Source: Archegozetes longisetosus
Lineage: Eukaryota; Arthropoda; Arachnida; Sarcoptiformes; Trhypochthoniidae
Direction of reading: 5' to 3'
Assembly: GCA_018873245.2 (NCBI GenBank)
Contig: JAEMBT020000005.1
Span: forward strand, 2,678,001-2,742,000
Length of the DNA stretch: 64,000 bases
Part shown: positions 1 through 11,506 of the stretch, in pieces
Layout: every line of letters begins with the position of its first letter
How positions within the stretch are numbered: the stretch's first letter is position 1
The notes under the pieces: generated by a model
Told to the model about the DNA's origin: nothing
Seen by the model: only the letters and a program-made list of their open reading frames with translations
Databases searched by the model: none
Translations under genes and position numbers: made by a program

Positions 1-413
1 TCGCTCATGAAACAGATTATGTCCTCAACTTAGTCGATTCTTTATTGGATATTCTGACTCATGGACAACACACCAAAATAGCTGTCAAACTAAGAGAAAG
101 ACAAAAATCTCAAGAAAGTCAGTCTGGGGCTCAAAACGTGAACAATGAGTCGAGTATTGAGACAATTAATGATGAGATCCAGGAACAGCTCAACGAAACG
201 GGTTCTCTAATTGGACAACTGGAGTCGTTACAATATCAACGATTGTCATCATCGACACAAGTAGTTAAGCCTTCATCAGAAGAAGAGAAGCTGGCCAGTC
301 AGTTAACGTCTAAATTGACTGACATCATAGGCAGCTGTTCTACTCCTAAAGATGTGTCTGATATCAACTCTATTCGAAAAGCGATGGGAATTAAGATAAA
401 AACTGAAAAATAA
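1..413 (+). CDS. BRD7/BRD9-type bromodomain protein, C-terminal end (partial)
   Basis: The window opens inside a coding exon; the frame is open from base 3 and stops with TAA at 411-413. BRD7 and BRD9 are subunits of SWI/SNF chromatin remodellers (PBAF and ncBAF) that act in the nucleus. Only the tail is visible, so the bromodomain itself is off-window. The assignment rests on the last ~75 residues: a helix reading IGQLESLQYQRLS, then EEEKLASQLTSKL, then a segment ending IRKAMGIKIKTEK. This follows the order I recall for the BRD7 tail (an ELQ..Q.ERLS helix, a LAEQ.T.NL helix, and a P.DV...G(I/V)RKAMGI end). No splice site is needed in the visible part. It lies tandem to VPS54, 770 bp upstream of it. 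BRD7 is a little more likely than BRD9 because of the RKAMGI motif, but one invertebrate gene may represent both. Confidence 0.66.
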   Translation, partial: AHETDYVLNLVDSLLDILTHGQHTKIAVKLRERQKSQESQSGAQNVNNESSIETINDEIQEQLNETGSLIGQLESLQYQRLSSSTQVVKPSSEEEKLASQLTSKLTDIIGSCSTPKDVSDINSIRKAMGIKIKTEK

Positions 414-1183
414 TTTGATATTTTAAATAAATAAACTTATCATTAATTTAAATTGATTTCTGATATTTTATCTGTAAAAGGATTTATAAATTCATGTATT
501 TTAAGCATTGAATATCCTAAATCTTCATTATTTCTGATTGATTTGAGTCGCTGTATATATGATTCTCAACTGCATGTATAAAGTTGGAGAATAAAAGCAG
601 ATTTTCATCTCAAAACGGATTAAATGATTTCCTGAACAGACTAGATTCATAAATCAGGATATATTTATTATCGACCTTCCTATTGTTATCGATTAGCAGA
701 AAACTTGACTGCTGTGCAAATAGTGATTCAGCAGAAAATTACTAATTGAAAAATTCAGTTCAAAATTAGCTCTAATTTAAAACTTGTGTAAAATATAAAA
801 CGACAAAAAGGTTAATAACTTTGTATTGAAAATAAATAAAGTTTGTGTCGACATAGTTTGTGAATGAAATACTTGTAAGACACAGTCGCAGAATACATAG
901 TCGTGTAATACAACTGACGCAGACCGTAAAGAAACAGAAATCAATGTTTATGTTTTGATAGCAATGTATGCGTCGTGTCAGCACTTATTCGTATTAAATT
1001 TAATTCATTTATTTATTAATCGTCATGTTTTTTAATTCACTTCTATTCAAATCTATTTAGGAATGAATTTGGTATTTAAGAAAAAATTTACAACAAATTT
1101 ATGACAACATATAATTAATTTGTCGGCTATTTATTTGATATAATTATTGAAATCATTGATAATTTGCAAACATATGGTAATAA
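414..1183. other. Intergenic region between the BRD7/9-like gene and VPS54
   Basis: AT-rich, with no supported coding sequence. Apart from the poly(A) signals at its left end it must hold the VPS54 promoter, but I see no clear TATA box or initiator. The antisense open frames at 772-984 and 1131-1388 have no family resemblance; the second only mirrors VPS54 exon 1. Confidence 0.6.
426..435 (+). promoter_or_regulatory. Polyadenylation signal of the BRD7/9-like gene
   Basis: Two overlapping AATAAA hexamers begin 13 bases after the stop codon. They are the only such signals close behind this gene and imply a very short 3' UTR. Confidence 0.5.
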
Positions 1184-4100
1184 ATGTCTTCAACAACGAA
1201 AAAAAGCAATCGGTTGGGTAAGGATTCAAAGCGAAGTTGGAGTAGATGCGAAGTTTGTCCGAACAGTGACCTGGTATTCGAAAGTGCAGCTCAATTTGGT
1301 CAACATCTTCGGGAGCGTCACAGCACTCGAGAAGGAGGTTCTCATATCTGCAGATATGGCGCGAATAATATCTGTTCGTCACTTCCATTGGAAGGAGTGA
1401 GTGATAGGGACTACGAGTTGCATATCGTTAAGTGTCACATATTTGCGCCGAAACTAAAGCCGAGACAGACTTTGGGCATAAGTGGAGTCACTTCGAATAG
1501 CTATGAAAACGGGACTAAAGTTTCGGTTAATAACAGTAATGATAACCAAATGCAGAAGCATCTCAATAGAACTTCGTTTCCTAAGCCTTCAAACAATGAA
1601 TTGCTTGAGACGAACAGCGGTGAATCTAAACCTAATGTGATAAGTGATAGCATCACAAAATGGAATGTTTATTCTTCATCTCAAAACTTAGCCTCTGTTC
1701 TGAACGATCCGTCAAAGCCTCGGAGTTACAGTGAGACCATTTTCACGAAAGACTGGGGTGTTTATTTCGTTGATAGTGGCCATGTACCTCCTTCTCCGTT
1801 CTTCCCGAAGATATCTCATTCACATTTTGAGAGCTATATCAAAAAAGTCTTAAAAAGAAATAAAAAGCAAAGAATCAGAAACAGAAGTGAATCGATTTCG
1901 TTACAAACACAATCGCAAAGTCGAAGTGCAGAAAGTTTTGTACCAAAAATCTTTTTCAACACTGAGTTTAATTTAGAAAATATCGATACTTTCAAAACTG
2001 TTATCTCTTTTTGTACTAATAAAGAAATATTACAAACCTGTCCTTCATCTCCGACCAAATGGAATCCAATAGCAAAGGAAGCCATGAAAGAACTTCAAAG
2101 AAATTTTAGTGAATATTTAGATATAGTCGAAGAAAATCTGGCGCGAGAAATATCATTGCGCTTCAAAAACTTTTTTCATGTTATGTCTACGATGGACACA
2201 GTTATGGATCAACTGAAGAGAACAATCAAAGAGGTGACTATTTTGCGAAAAAAGTGTGGACAACTAGAGAGCTGTTTGATTAAGCCGAGTCTGACGAATA
2301 TCCAACTGTCAAAAGCTAGAAATAATGCCAAAGATGTATTCAATAAAATTCGTTTGATGGCAACTGTACACCAAACTCAGCCTACGATACAACTACTTCT
2401 GTCTACACCTGATTTTGTCGGTGCACTCGATCTTATATCAACTTCGCAAGAAGTTGTGGCTCAAGAACTAAGTGGTGTCCATAGTTTCAGGTTTGAAAAT
2501 AATCTATTTATTCCCGTTTGCTCATGTTAATCAATATGCGATTTGTTTGGTTTTAAGGCACTTGAAATTACAACTGGTAGAAATCGAAAAAGTCATCGAT
2601 CAAATGATGAACGAAGAGTTTGTCAAATATTTGACCGCAGAATGGAACCGACCGTTGGATCAAAACGATGAAAACTATTTGGTAGATGAAGACAAACTTT
2701 TAGCTATAATTTATGGCATGTTACGATTACAGCGATTCAATTTCATCGATACTTTTCGTGATGAGGCAAATACTGCTATCAATGCAGTTGTCAAGCAAAC
2801 AGTCATTGAAGCGCTTTCATCCGAAGACAATATAGAAGTAGGACAACGATTTGATGGCAACTTATTTGATCAGTTGAGACTTATTGAGTTCTCAAAATGG
2901 ATTGCTCTTCTGGAGCACGTTTTTGATAATTTGTTAAAATGTTTGAGAAGAATTCATGCTGTATATAAAGTGATGTCTAATGGTTTCGCTGCAATCGCTG
3001 ATCGTAACGATAAGAGAAATTTAGAACTTGACTCAACGATAGCTGAAGGTTCTGTTGATGCAATTAAGATGCTTTTAGAAAATGATTACATCGAATTGAG
3101 TGCCAATTTGAAAGAATCTTTGTGTTTGATCTGTGATTTCGCTCACAGTCGTTGCGCAAAAGTAGTCGAGTCGAGAGCTAAAGACGGGGCTCTCGACAAA
3201 TTGACATCAACTGATTTCCTTCAGCTCAATAAATGTATTGAGGACTTCACTGACAAGTGTTTAGAAATATGTGGTCGAAGAAGTCCTAACTTGAGGCTAG
3301 TGCTCCAAACACAGGCTAATAAGTTTGCCACAAGATTTCACGAGGAAAGGAAGAAAAAACTGAACTCATTGCTTGATATCGAACAATGGAAATCAGTAGA
3401 TTCAGTCAGTCATGAATTTCAAGATCTAGTCAAACAATTAACGGAAAATAATATCAAATTCAGTAATATTCGTCAGTTGAAAGTGAACAGCAATTCCGAC
3501 CAAAAGCTCAAATCATATGTTTTAGTAAAAGGAGAAAAGTTTGTTGTGGTCAGCTCAGTCATCACTTTAGTTAATATGATTATAGAATATTGTGAATGTG
3601 CGCATGAAATAAGAACATTAAGTCCTGATTTGCTGACCAGACTGTTAGATCTCTTAAAGTTGTTCAATTCAAGAACAGCACAACTAGTTTTAGGTGCCGG
3701 AGCCCTACAGGTCGCTGGCTTGAAGACTATAACTGCTCGCAAACTAATCATATCTTCGCGATGTCTAAAATTTGTTACTATTTTTATACCTACCGCTAAA
3801 TTGCATTTCGAAAGCCTATTGAATTCGAAACAGCAACAGATGTGTAAGCACTTTGACGAAATCGTACGCTCATATAATGAGCATATTATGAAAATACCTG
3901 AAAAAGTGGTGGCAGTTGTACGAGAGATCGCAGAATCGCATCTGTCCAAATGGGTGGCCAAACCACCAGTTCCTTCTCCTCAATTCCAAGCTATATCTCA
4001 ACACTTAATGCGTTTACACGATAACATCCAAGACACACTACCAATCGCTGATTTAGCCGAACTTTTCAAACAAATTCACAACACATTCAAAGAAGTTTTG

Positions 4101-4330
4101 CGAACACATTTAGAAAGACTTCAAATAAAAAATGATGGCGGAATACTTCACGGGTTAGTAACTTATTTTCTAATTTTCTAATTGTCTGATCTTTGAATAG
4201 ACTAAAAGAGTTTTTGTCTGATTGTTTCAGATTTGTTACTCAGGAGCTAATATTTTATACACAAAATCTCCGCAAACTTTCAATAGGAAAATATTTGAAT
4301 TTCTCAAACGATGACTTGTGGGATAAATAG
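1184..4330 (+). CDS. VPS54: Vacuolar protein sorting-associated protein 54 (GARP complex)
   Basis: Complete three-exon gene: 1184-2490, 2558-4153, 4231-4330 (1000 aa). VPS54 is the GARP-specific subunit that tethers endosome-derived vesicles at the trans-Golgi. The start ATG follows an in-frame TAA directly. Family landmarks appear in order: FTKDWGVYFVD (about residue 190), YLDIVEENLAREISLR (about 310), LMATVHQTQPT and STPDFVGALDLI (about 390-410), VHSFRHLKLQLVEIEKVIDQ across intron 1, LTRLLDLLKLFNSRTAQLVL followed by GAGALQVAGLKTIT (about 795-825), and NDGGILHGFVTQELIFYT across intron 2. Introns are 67 and 77 nt and keep phase. The length fits the family (human about 977). The N-terminus carries two zinc-finger-like pairs (C22, C25, H41, H46 and C56, C64, H80, H85) that I do not recall in human VPS54. 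AATAAA follows at 4381. Confidence 0.96.
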
Positions 4331-4380
4331 TATAAATTTCATGCTTTAAAATATTTGATCATTTAGTTGATTATTCATTA

Positions 4381-4386
4381 AATAAA
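4381..4386 (+). promoter_or_regulatory. Polyadenylation signal of VPS54
   Basis: AATAAA 51 bases after the VPS54 stop codon, at a normal distance for a short 3' UTR. Confidence 0.5.
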
Positions 4387-5663
4387 TATCATTATTTATC
4401 TCAAATGTTTATATCTTTTGTTTGTTTACTTGATATGGAATTTTTAAATTGAAAATTTATTTTTCATGGATGAATAAATGAAAATCTTTAAGCTCTTTGT
4501 ACTGTTTCTGTTGCAAAAAATCTTTATACTTGATGAATGCCATAATCAGGTGCGATCAGAATTCAATATATCATAAATATAACATTAGGTTTTGACTTAA
4601 AATAAGACATTTCTATCGTTTATAGAATTTTTAGGCTAATTTATCGTTGAGTAAACTTAATGATCATATGATTTGAGTGATTTTTCAGTACTACAGAATG
4701 TTTAGCTATGAAGTTATTTTGTATTTGGAGAAAAATTTAGCAAATTTCTTATGAGTAGACACTATGTAGTAATGTGTGCTTTATTTTTAGTAATCGAAGT
4801 GACAACAGATAATTTTAACATGATTGCAATCGTGCAATAAAATAGCATCGATTACCAGTATTGAGTTTTAGCTAAAGTGCTTATTTTTTGCAAAAGCTTC
4901 GACTAAATTGATAATAGTTATGGAAATGAAACGCTTGTAAGTTTGAAATTCAGTTCAAGAATCTCATATGGTTGAAGGTCAAAATTGCTGAGAATAATGT
5001 TCATACATATGAATATCTAGTGACAAATGAGATGGATTCTTTCGCTTTAGAAAAGTGACATGCATTATACATTGTATATCAATAATGGTATGTTAGAAGA
5101 TCTTCAATTTTCTCAATGTTTTATCCTTAAATACTAAACGACAATATAATCAACATAATCAACATTTAATTAGAAGTATAAAAGAAATTTTCGGAGTTAA
5201 CTCTTGCGATAACTAGAAGCAGCCTTGAAAAACTGGTAGTCCTTGAGATCAATCACAATAAGTATAGTAATTATAAAAGTGTGAATCCATTTCATCTATT
5301 TTTTGACATTGAATTAGCTTTGAAAAGTTAGACGTTAATTATGATGAACTTTTCAGTTTGAGGACCAATAAGCTGACCATTGTATTAAAAATAGATAGTT
5401 AACTTGTTTTTCAGCTAGAAATGATTACGATAGAAAAAAGTTGAAAACAAGAGGTGTAGATCTGGATTAATTATCTTAAATTCTTTAGACTTGTTTATCT
5501 GTAAACGAAAACGTGTATCGATTTATGAAAGCATTTTAATTTGTTTATACAAAAGCTTGTTTGTGATCTCGAACTATATACAGGATATAGACTTGAAATA
5601 GTTAATTTCCTTTATCCTGTAAACTTTAAAATGCTTTAACGTTATTATTAACAGCAGCTCAGC

Positions 5664-5926
5664 CAGTAGAGGCCTTCTTGTTTTTGGGCACCCAACTCAC
5701 ACTTAATTGATCTAACACATCTCTCGCTAAATTCACAAATAAATATTCTATACTTTTCAGTATGAACTTTTCTTAACTTACTGTAATAATTGCTACAAAA
5801 TAAAGTAAAAATAGATTTAAACTCAAGTTTAAAACTGTTGCGCAATAGTTATTAGTCTGGAAGGCATATATTCAAGCAAAGTTAATCTGTGTGTGTACCC
5901 CAACTGTATTTTTGGCTCCGCCACTG
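5664..5926. mobile_element. Possible short non-autonomous DNA transposon (MITE-like)
   Basis: The right end reads ...GGCTCCGCCACTG, whose reverse complement CAGTGGCGGAGCC is a common type of DNA-transposon terminus. The left end begins CAGTAGAGGCC. Both ends continue inward with a related run (GGGCACCCAACT on the left, AGTTGGGGTACACA on the reversed right). I see no coding capacity and no clear target-site duplication, so the family is left open (hAT-like or PIF/Harbinger-like are candidates). Confidence 0.35.
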
Positions 5927-7301
5927 ATAATTAAATATTTTGGATCCAATTTGAAATCAATTTGGAGATGTTAACAAAAGTTATTGAAAATTATACGTTT
6001 AGAAAATACGTTTTTATATGGAAGTAAATGTACTAGCTGCAAAGTCACGAACATGTAAGTGATAATATCCTACCAATACCTGTGAATATAAGCACAATAT
6101 CTTAATAAAGAACAAGTTTGCAAAACTTTATCTCTTTTAAATCGCATGCTCCTCATTGTCTACACATCAGAACCTTTGATATTGAGATTCAAGACTGTTT
6201 ATTATCGAAAAGAACTTCAAAAACATCTATTCGTTCTTTTGATCGCTAAGTGTCTAAATCAAGTTTTGTGTGTCTGATCATTCAAACTAATAATATTGAT
6301 TCTAATGTTAATTGAGCCGATGAATAATTGACGCTATAACTTAACTCTGGTATACTCTGCGAGGTTAGTTCATGAATTAATTCTATAATTACTAAGATTA
6401 TTATAATTAAAGTGCTATCCATTTAAACGTAATAGTCCATTATTGAGATATGACAGTTCAGAAACAATGCTTCAAATGTTTGCCGCAAAAACTGCTCATT
6501 TTTTGTGGTCTATCATTAAATTTTTGATTTATAAAAAATAATGTCCATTGTCTAAAATGTTAATGATGCATTATAGTCACTCTGATTGTCCTAGTTTACG
6601 AATTAAATTAGTTTTCAGTAGAATTATGAAAGTAAGAGGAATGAAAACATCATTAATGGGCACAGAGACTATAAACCACGCACAACTCAAACTTTATAAT
6701 AATTACTTTACTCCAGTTATTACTCAAATTGTCGATTACTTTCATGGTTTAAGTGTAGAACAAATTTTAGTTAACTGAAGTTTGAAACAAAAGTTAATAG
6801 TTGCTTATGGAGAAGGATAAGGTAAAGATTATAAAGATTATAACCGAAATATGAAATCAAAAACGACATTCAAAATAGTAGCATGTAAATTGACCAAAGA
6901 ACGTTAATTCATCTAAGAAGTTGTCATAGAAACATATTGTCAAATAGTAATATTGAACATATTTCAGGTAGAGTTGATCATTGAGATCACACCCATCATA
7001 CAAACTCGGCACAAACCCAACAGAAAGCTAACACAACTTAACACAAACTAATAATGCGGTACTCTTTCATAGTGTATTCTTCATTTAGCAACTAATATTA
7101 TTATTTTTGTTATATATTAGTCAGCAACGTCTATCTCTTTTTCATGTAAGTGCACACCTGCTGGTAATAATTGTCACCCATTCGCTCATTTCATTCTTTA
7201 TGGTCTAAAGTTTTTCCATTTTCAGATCTGGCTTTCAAAGAATCACAATGACTGCAGAATAATTTATTCTGTAATGAGCTACAAGCAAGACTCAGACTAA
7301 C

Positions 7302-7377
7302 AAGCTGAAAAGACTGAAAAGACTGAAAAAGCTGAAAAAGGCTGAAAAGACTGAAAAGACTGAAAAAGACTAAAAAG
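7302..7377. repeat. Minisatellite, ~9-10 bp purine-rich unit
   Basis: Variant copies of GACTGAAAA / GCTGAAAAA stand head to tail, making the + strand almost pure A/G with CT interruptions. It lies about 0.7 kb upstream of the ninein start codon. Confidence 0.7.
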
Positions 7378-7682
7378 TGGTTTTTATGAGATAAGTTGTT
7401 CTATGGTAAAGGTTAAACTCAGAAACAATCAGGTGTGTTATATAGTGATAATAGAGTAGTATGACATGACAACCTTGAACAGCGAACAACGAAGAGAGAG
7501 TCTGATAGCTGTTGTGTTTGATTAAGAAAAATAATTTTTCACTTCCGTTATGCTAATCGTATTTTTATGGACAACAACTAAAGCGAGAGAAGTCTTTCAC
7601 TCATACTTATCAGTACTCATAAGATAAGAATTATTATAAAAACGTTTGATTTGAAGATATTTTGGGTCAAATGTGTTGAAAT

Positions 7683-7767
7683 AAGCTTGAAATGTGATTT
7701 GGTTAGAAGCAAGCTTGAAATGTGATTCGGTTAGAAGCAAGCTTGAAATGTGATTTGGTTAGAAGTT
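7683..7767. repeat. Tandem repeat, 28-bp unit, 3 copies
   Basis: Three nearly identical copies of a 28-bp unit beginning AAGCTTGAAATGTG and ending GGTTAGAAGC; the middle copy has a C for T. High identity suggests a recent expansion. A second small array, three copies of CTCAACTGTTC, follows at 7798-7830. Confidence 0.8.
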
Positions 7768-8099
7768 AGCAATGATTATAGTTATGGGCCAATAACCCTC
7801 AACTGTTCCTCAACTGTTCCTCAACTGTTGTGATTAGTTTATGACCCGATACTAGCGATGCATTACATTTTCTACAATAAAACCTTCTTAATGTAATGTT
7901 AACCTGAATTGTGTGACTTTGAAACTGAAATTCACTCAAGGAATGAATAATATGAATAACTTGTTGAGCTATCGGTGAAATTAACAGTAAAATAGGTCGT
8001 GTCTTATTATTACGGCTTTTCACTTGACTGTCAGTTTGACTTTTTTCTACCAGATCTTTGGCTACTATTATGTGAAACTCTTATTTCGCTTCTAATACA

Positions 8100-11000
8100 A
8101 TGAGTGCCCATATCGAGAGAGACGACACATATGTCGGACAGTTATTTCAAGTATTTAAGAGTTGTGATATATTTGGTACTGGACTTTTAGGCAATGATGA
8201 ACTCTTTCAGTTGTGTATGAGGTTGCAATTGGATGACCAACAAACCAATTTTATTATAACTAACTTAATTGGGAACGATTTGATCGCTAAAGTAAGTTAA
8301 TTTGACATATAGTCGAACCTGTAGTTTATGATATATAGTTATACCTGTAGTTTATCATAAATAGTCATACCTGTAGTTTATGAAATAGTCATACCTTTCG
8401 TTTTTCATATATATAATAGTCATACCTTTCGTTTTAACATACACTGAAACGTTTGGTTAAGTTGCAAACATGTAGTTGAGAATGGATTTAAGATTGAATG
8501 ACAATTAGGCCATGGTTTTCTATGGTATTTTTATATTGTTTTTTAAGTACCACTTTAGTGCATGTCACAGAGTTGACTATAAATACAAACATTACTAGAC
8601 TACTACTATATTTTATAATTTATTTCTTTACTATTTATGCTTCAAATGCATTTAATCAACTTTCACGTAACTCAACCAAATCTTTCTTTAACTTGTAATT
8701 TAGACTCATATTGAGCTTAAATAATTCAATATAACAGCATAGCTGAAAGTGAACTCAATTAGTGGTTCACTTAAAAGTTCAATAGATCTGAAAATTATTT
8801 TTGAGCCAAACCTATTTAAGGACATAGCACTTGAAAGTTGATGACTTATAGTCGATTTTATTACCATAATATTGAATACGGAAATGAAAAGAAGACTAAT
8901 ACCCCAATAAAATTCAAATAGAAATGACGGCAATTGAATGATGAATGTTTTATTCCCTTAGCACCAAATTCTGGCTTCATAATATTTGCTTTTGATTGAA
9001 AAGCCAAGTTAATTTGATCAAATTCTGTAGTTCTCTAATTCTGTAGTCCTCTAATTCCATAGTTCTCTAATTCTGTAATTCTGTTTTACTTATAGATAAA
9101 CTTTGACGATTTCAAGGAAATATTTGTGTCTCTATTAACTCAATCTGAAAATGATCGCGAAGAGTTGCAGCAGTATTTGCCTAATGAATCAAATAAGTCA
9201 AGGTCTACAACACAACCAAATACTCAGTTCAATACAGAGCAATACTTAAGAGACATATGGAATCAACTGGGAGTGGGCAAAAATGGATATTTAAACTTTG
9301 ATGAACTATATAGGGTTTGTGAACACATAGGAATGATTGGAATCAATAATGATATAATCCAACAGCTATTCGATAAGTTAGACTACGACCAAGACGGAAA
9401 AGTCAGTTTTGATGAGTTTCTGGACGGACTGTTCCAACACGACAGTGCAATCTGTGATAATAATGTGAATATTATGCAATTACAAGAATCCTCTGATCAG
9501 ACACACAGCTCTAATGGACAGATTTCTAGTCGAAGAAATAGTAACGATTTGAATGACTCGGAGAGGGATAGGAATGAAAGGGATGAGGAGCTGCTGAGAG
9601 AGGATAACAATTGTTTGTATACGAATATGTGTTGGCACCTCATTACTCTTGATCCTGATAGAAACGGGTGAGTCGTGACACTTCATCTGATAAACATTTT
9701 CATCTGATAAACATATCTTCATCTGATAAACATATTTTCATCTAATCTCATTTATTGCTCAAATTTTCATTTTTTCTTGCATTTCTTATCCATTTATGTC
9801 TTTTATGCTACACATCATATCAGGAACTGATTGAAAAATTTTCTTTTCTTAAAAATCATTGCCAAAACATCAGACAAATACATATGAGTTATATATAAAA
9901 GTCAAACCAAATATTGAATTCTTATATCAAGTTTTATACAATATAATAGTTGAAAATGTTTTTAAAAAAATTAGGAAATATAAGACAACAATGCATATTA
10001 TGACTAGAATCCTTTTGGCAATGTATCGCATGCTTATGAAAAAATTCATTTTCAAAAAATCCATTTTCACAGACAATTCTCCAGAATAGTCAAATTCGGT
10101 CGTCCGAGTATTCAATTAATATTCAGTTCAATAGAGAAGTGATTAGGTATTGAAAGACTAAGATGAAAGTGAGGTTGTAAGCGTTTGCAGGTATATATGT
10201 TGAGCATTGTTGGAGTTGTGTACAATAGTTATTAAGAGCAGTGCGCGTAATGTTATTGACGGCAACGCGCATATTGTTATTAACAGCAACGCGCCGCGCG
10301 ATTAATCCAAAGCGGTCTACCATTCGGATGAAAAAACCAATAATAAATAATCATAAAAACCATTCCAGCTCCAAAAGCACAGACGACCCCAGCCAGGGCT
10401 GGCGTGTGATACCATTTATTTGGATCGCTCTTCATATACCATAAGAGAGTTAATGATAGATTCTCAGCGAAAGCAATTATGTAATACGAGAGATACTTAT
10501 AGCGTGTTGGTTCGTCTTTTACATTAAGAAAGCAAAATAGATAAATAGCGCCGATGACCATATTAAACAAATATTCGTGACACGGTCTCGGATCACCTCT
10601 GTCATTGTCACAGAATCTGGTTTGTTGATGCATTATCCATATAGTCATTATACCCCAATGTCCGATTCCAATTGGACACAACCAATAGCTATATTGACTT
10701 GTAAACAGAGCTATTGCTAACACTCTTGAGCCAATCGTGCAAAAACGCCATAAGAATTGCAGTATTGTTCCAATTCTTGTAACGTTTCGTTTGTCAGGTG
10801 CTGATCTTCTTAGTGCTCTATTATATGAAGCCAGTGACCAACTCAGCTCGAATAGAGACGATATTATGGATGCCAACTGGACGTATTCTGTAATTTGTAA
10901 ATCAAATACACTTTTAATTTGAATTTCTAACTAAGTTTCTCTTATATTGTTCGAGTCTGAAGTCTACTCTTCGGGTTTGAAGTCTATTCTTCGGGTTTGA

Positions 11001-11452
11001 AGTCTGTTCTTTGAGTCTGAAATATATTTTTCTCGTCTAGAGTCTATTGTTTGAGCAGACAATAGAATATAAGTATAAAAAAGAGTTCATATTTTGATTT
11101 AGTAGAAAAGCAAACGACAGTTTGAAACGTTATTAAGACTATTAGAGAAGACACTTTACAAATAATTGAAGAGCAGCTGGGATGAAATATTTGGAGTTAT
11201 CGTCATGATATTTTCTCATTTTAATGTATGCCTCATTTAACTTAAGAATCTGAGAAGTGTATGGAAGCAAAATAAAAATCGTCATTTATTATTAATAGTT
11301 TTGAAACTTAAGGAGACCATAAAAAACTCGAGTTAGATAGAGAACGGCCAGAATTTAAAAATGACTTCTTATTATAACTTTCTAACTTTGTCAGGAGAAA
11401 GCGTTTTGAAAAATGGCATAATTCATAATAAGATTATAAAATACCATTACTT

Positions 11453-11506
<54 letters not shown>

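Larger units (their letters stand above)
4331..8099. other. Intergenic region between VPS54 and ninein
   Basis: About 3.8 kb of AT-rich sequence with no gene I can support. It holds a possible short TIR element (5664-5926), a purine-rich minisatellite (7302-7377), a 28-bp repeat array (7683-7767) and three copies of an 11-bp motif near 7798-7830. The longest open frame (6548-6778, 76 codons) resembles nothing I know and is no longer than chance allows. Confidence 0.6.

Noticed and set aside
3473-3961. 162-codon antisense open frame
   Set aside because: It mirrors VPS54 exon 2, whose coding sense is certain.
6548-6778. 76-codon frame between VPS54 and ninein
   Set aside because: No family match, no upstream or downstream signals, and a length compatible with chance.
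10123-10323. 66-codon frame with RVAVNNN-type repeats
   Set aside because: It is a second reading frame of the 24-bp minisatellite that overlaps the XK-related last exon.
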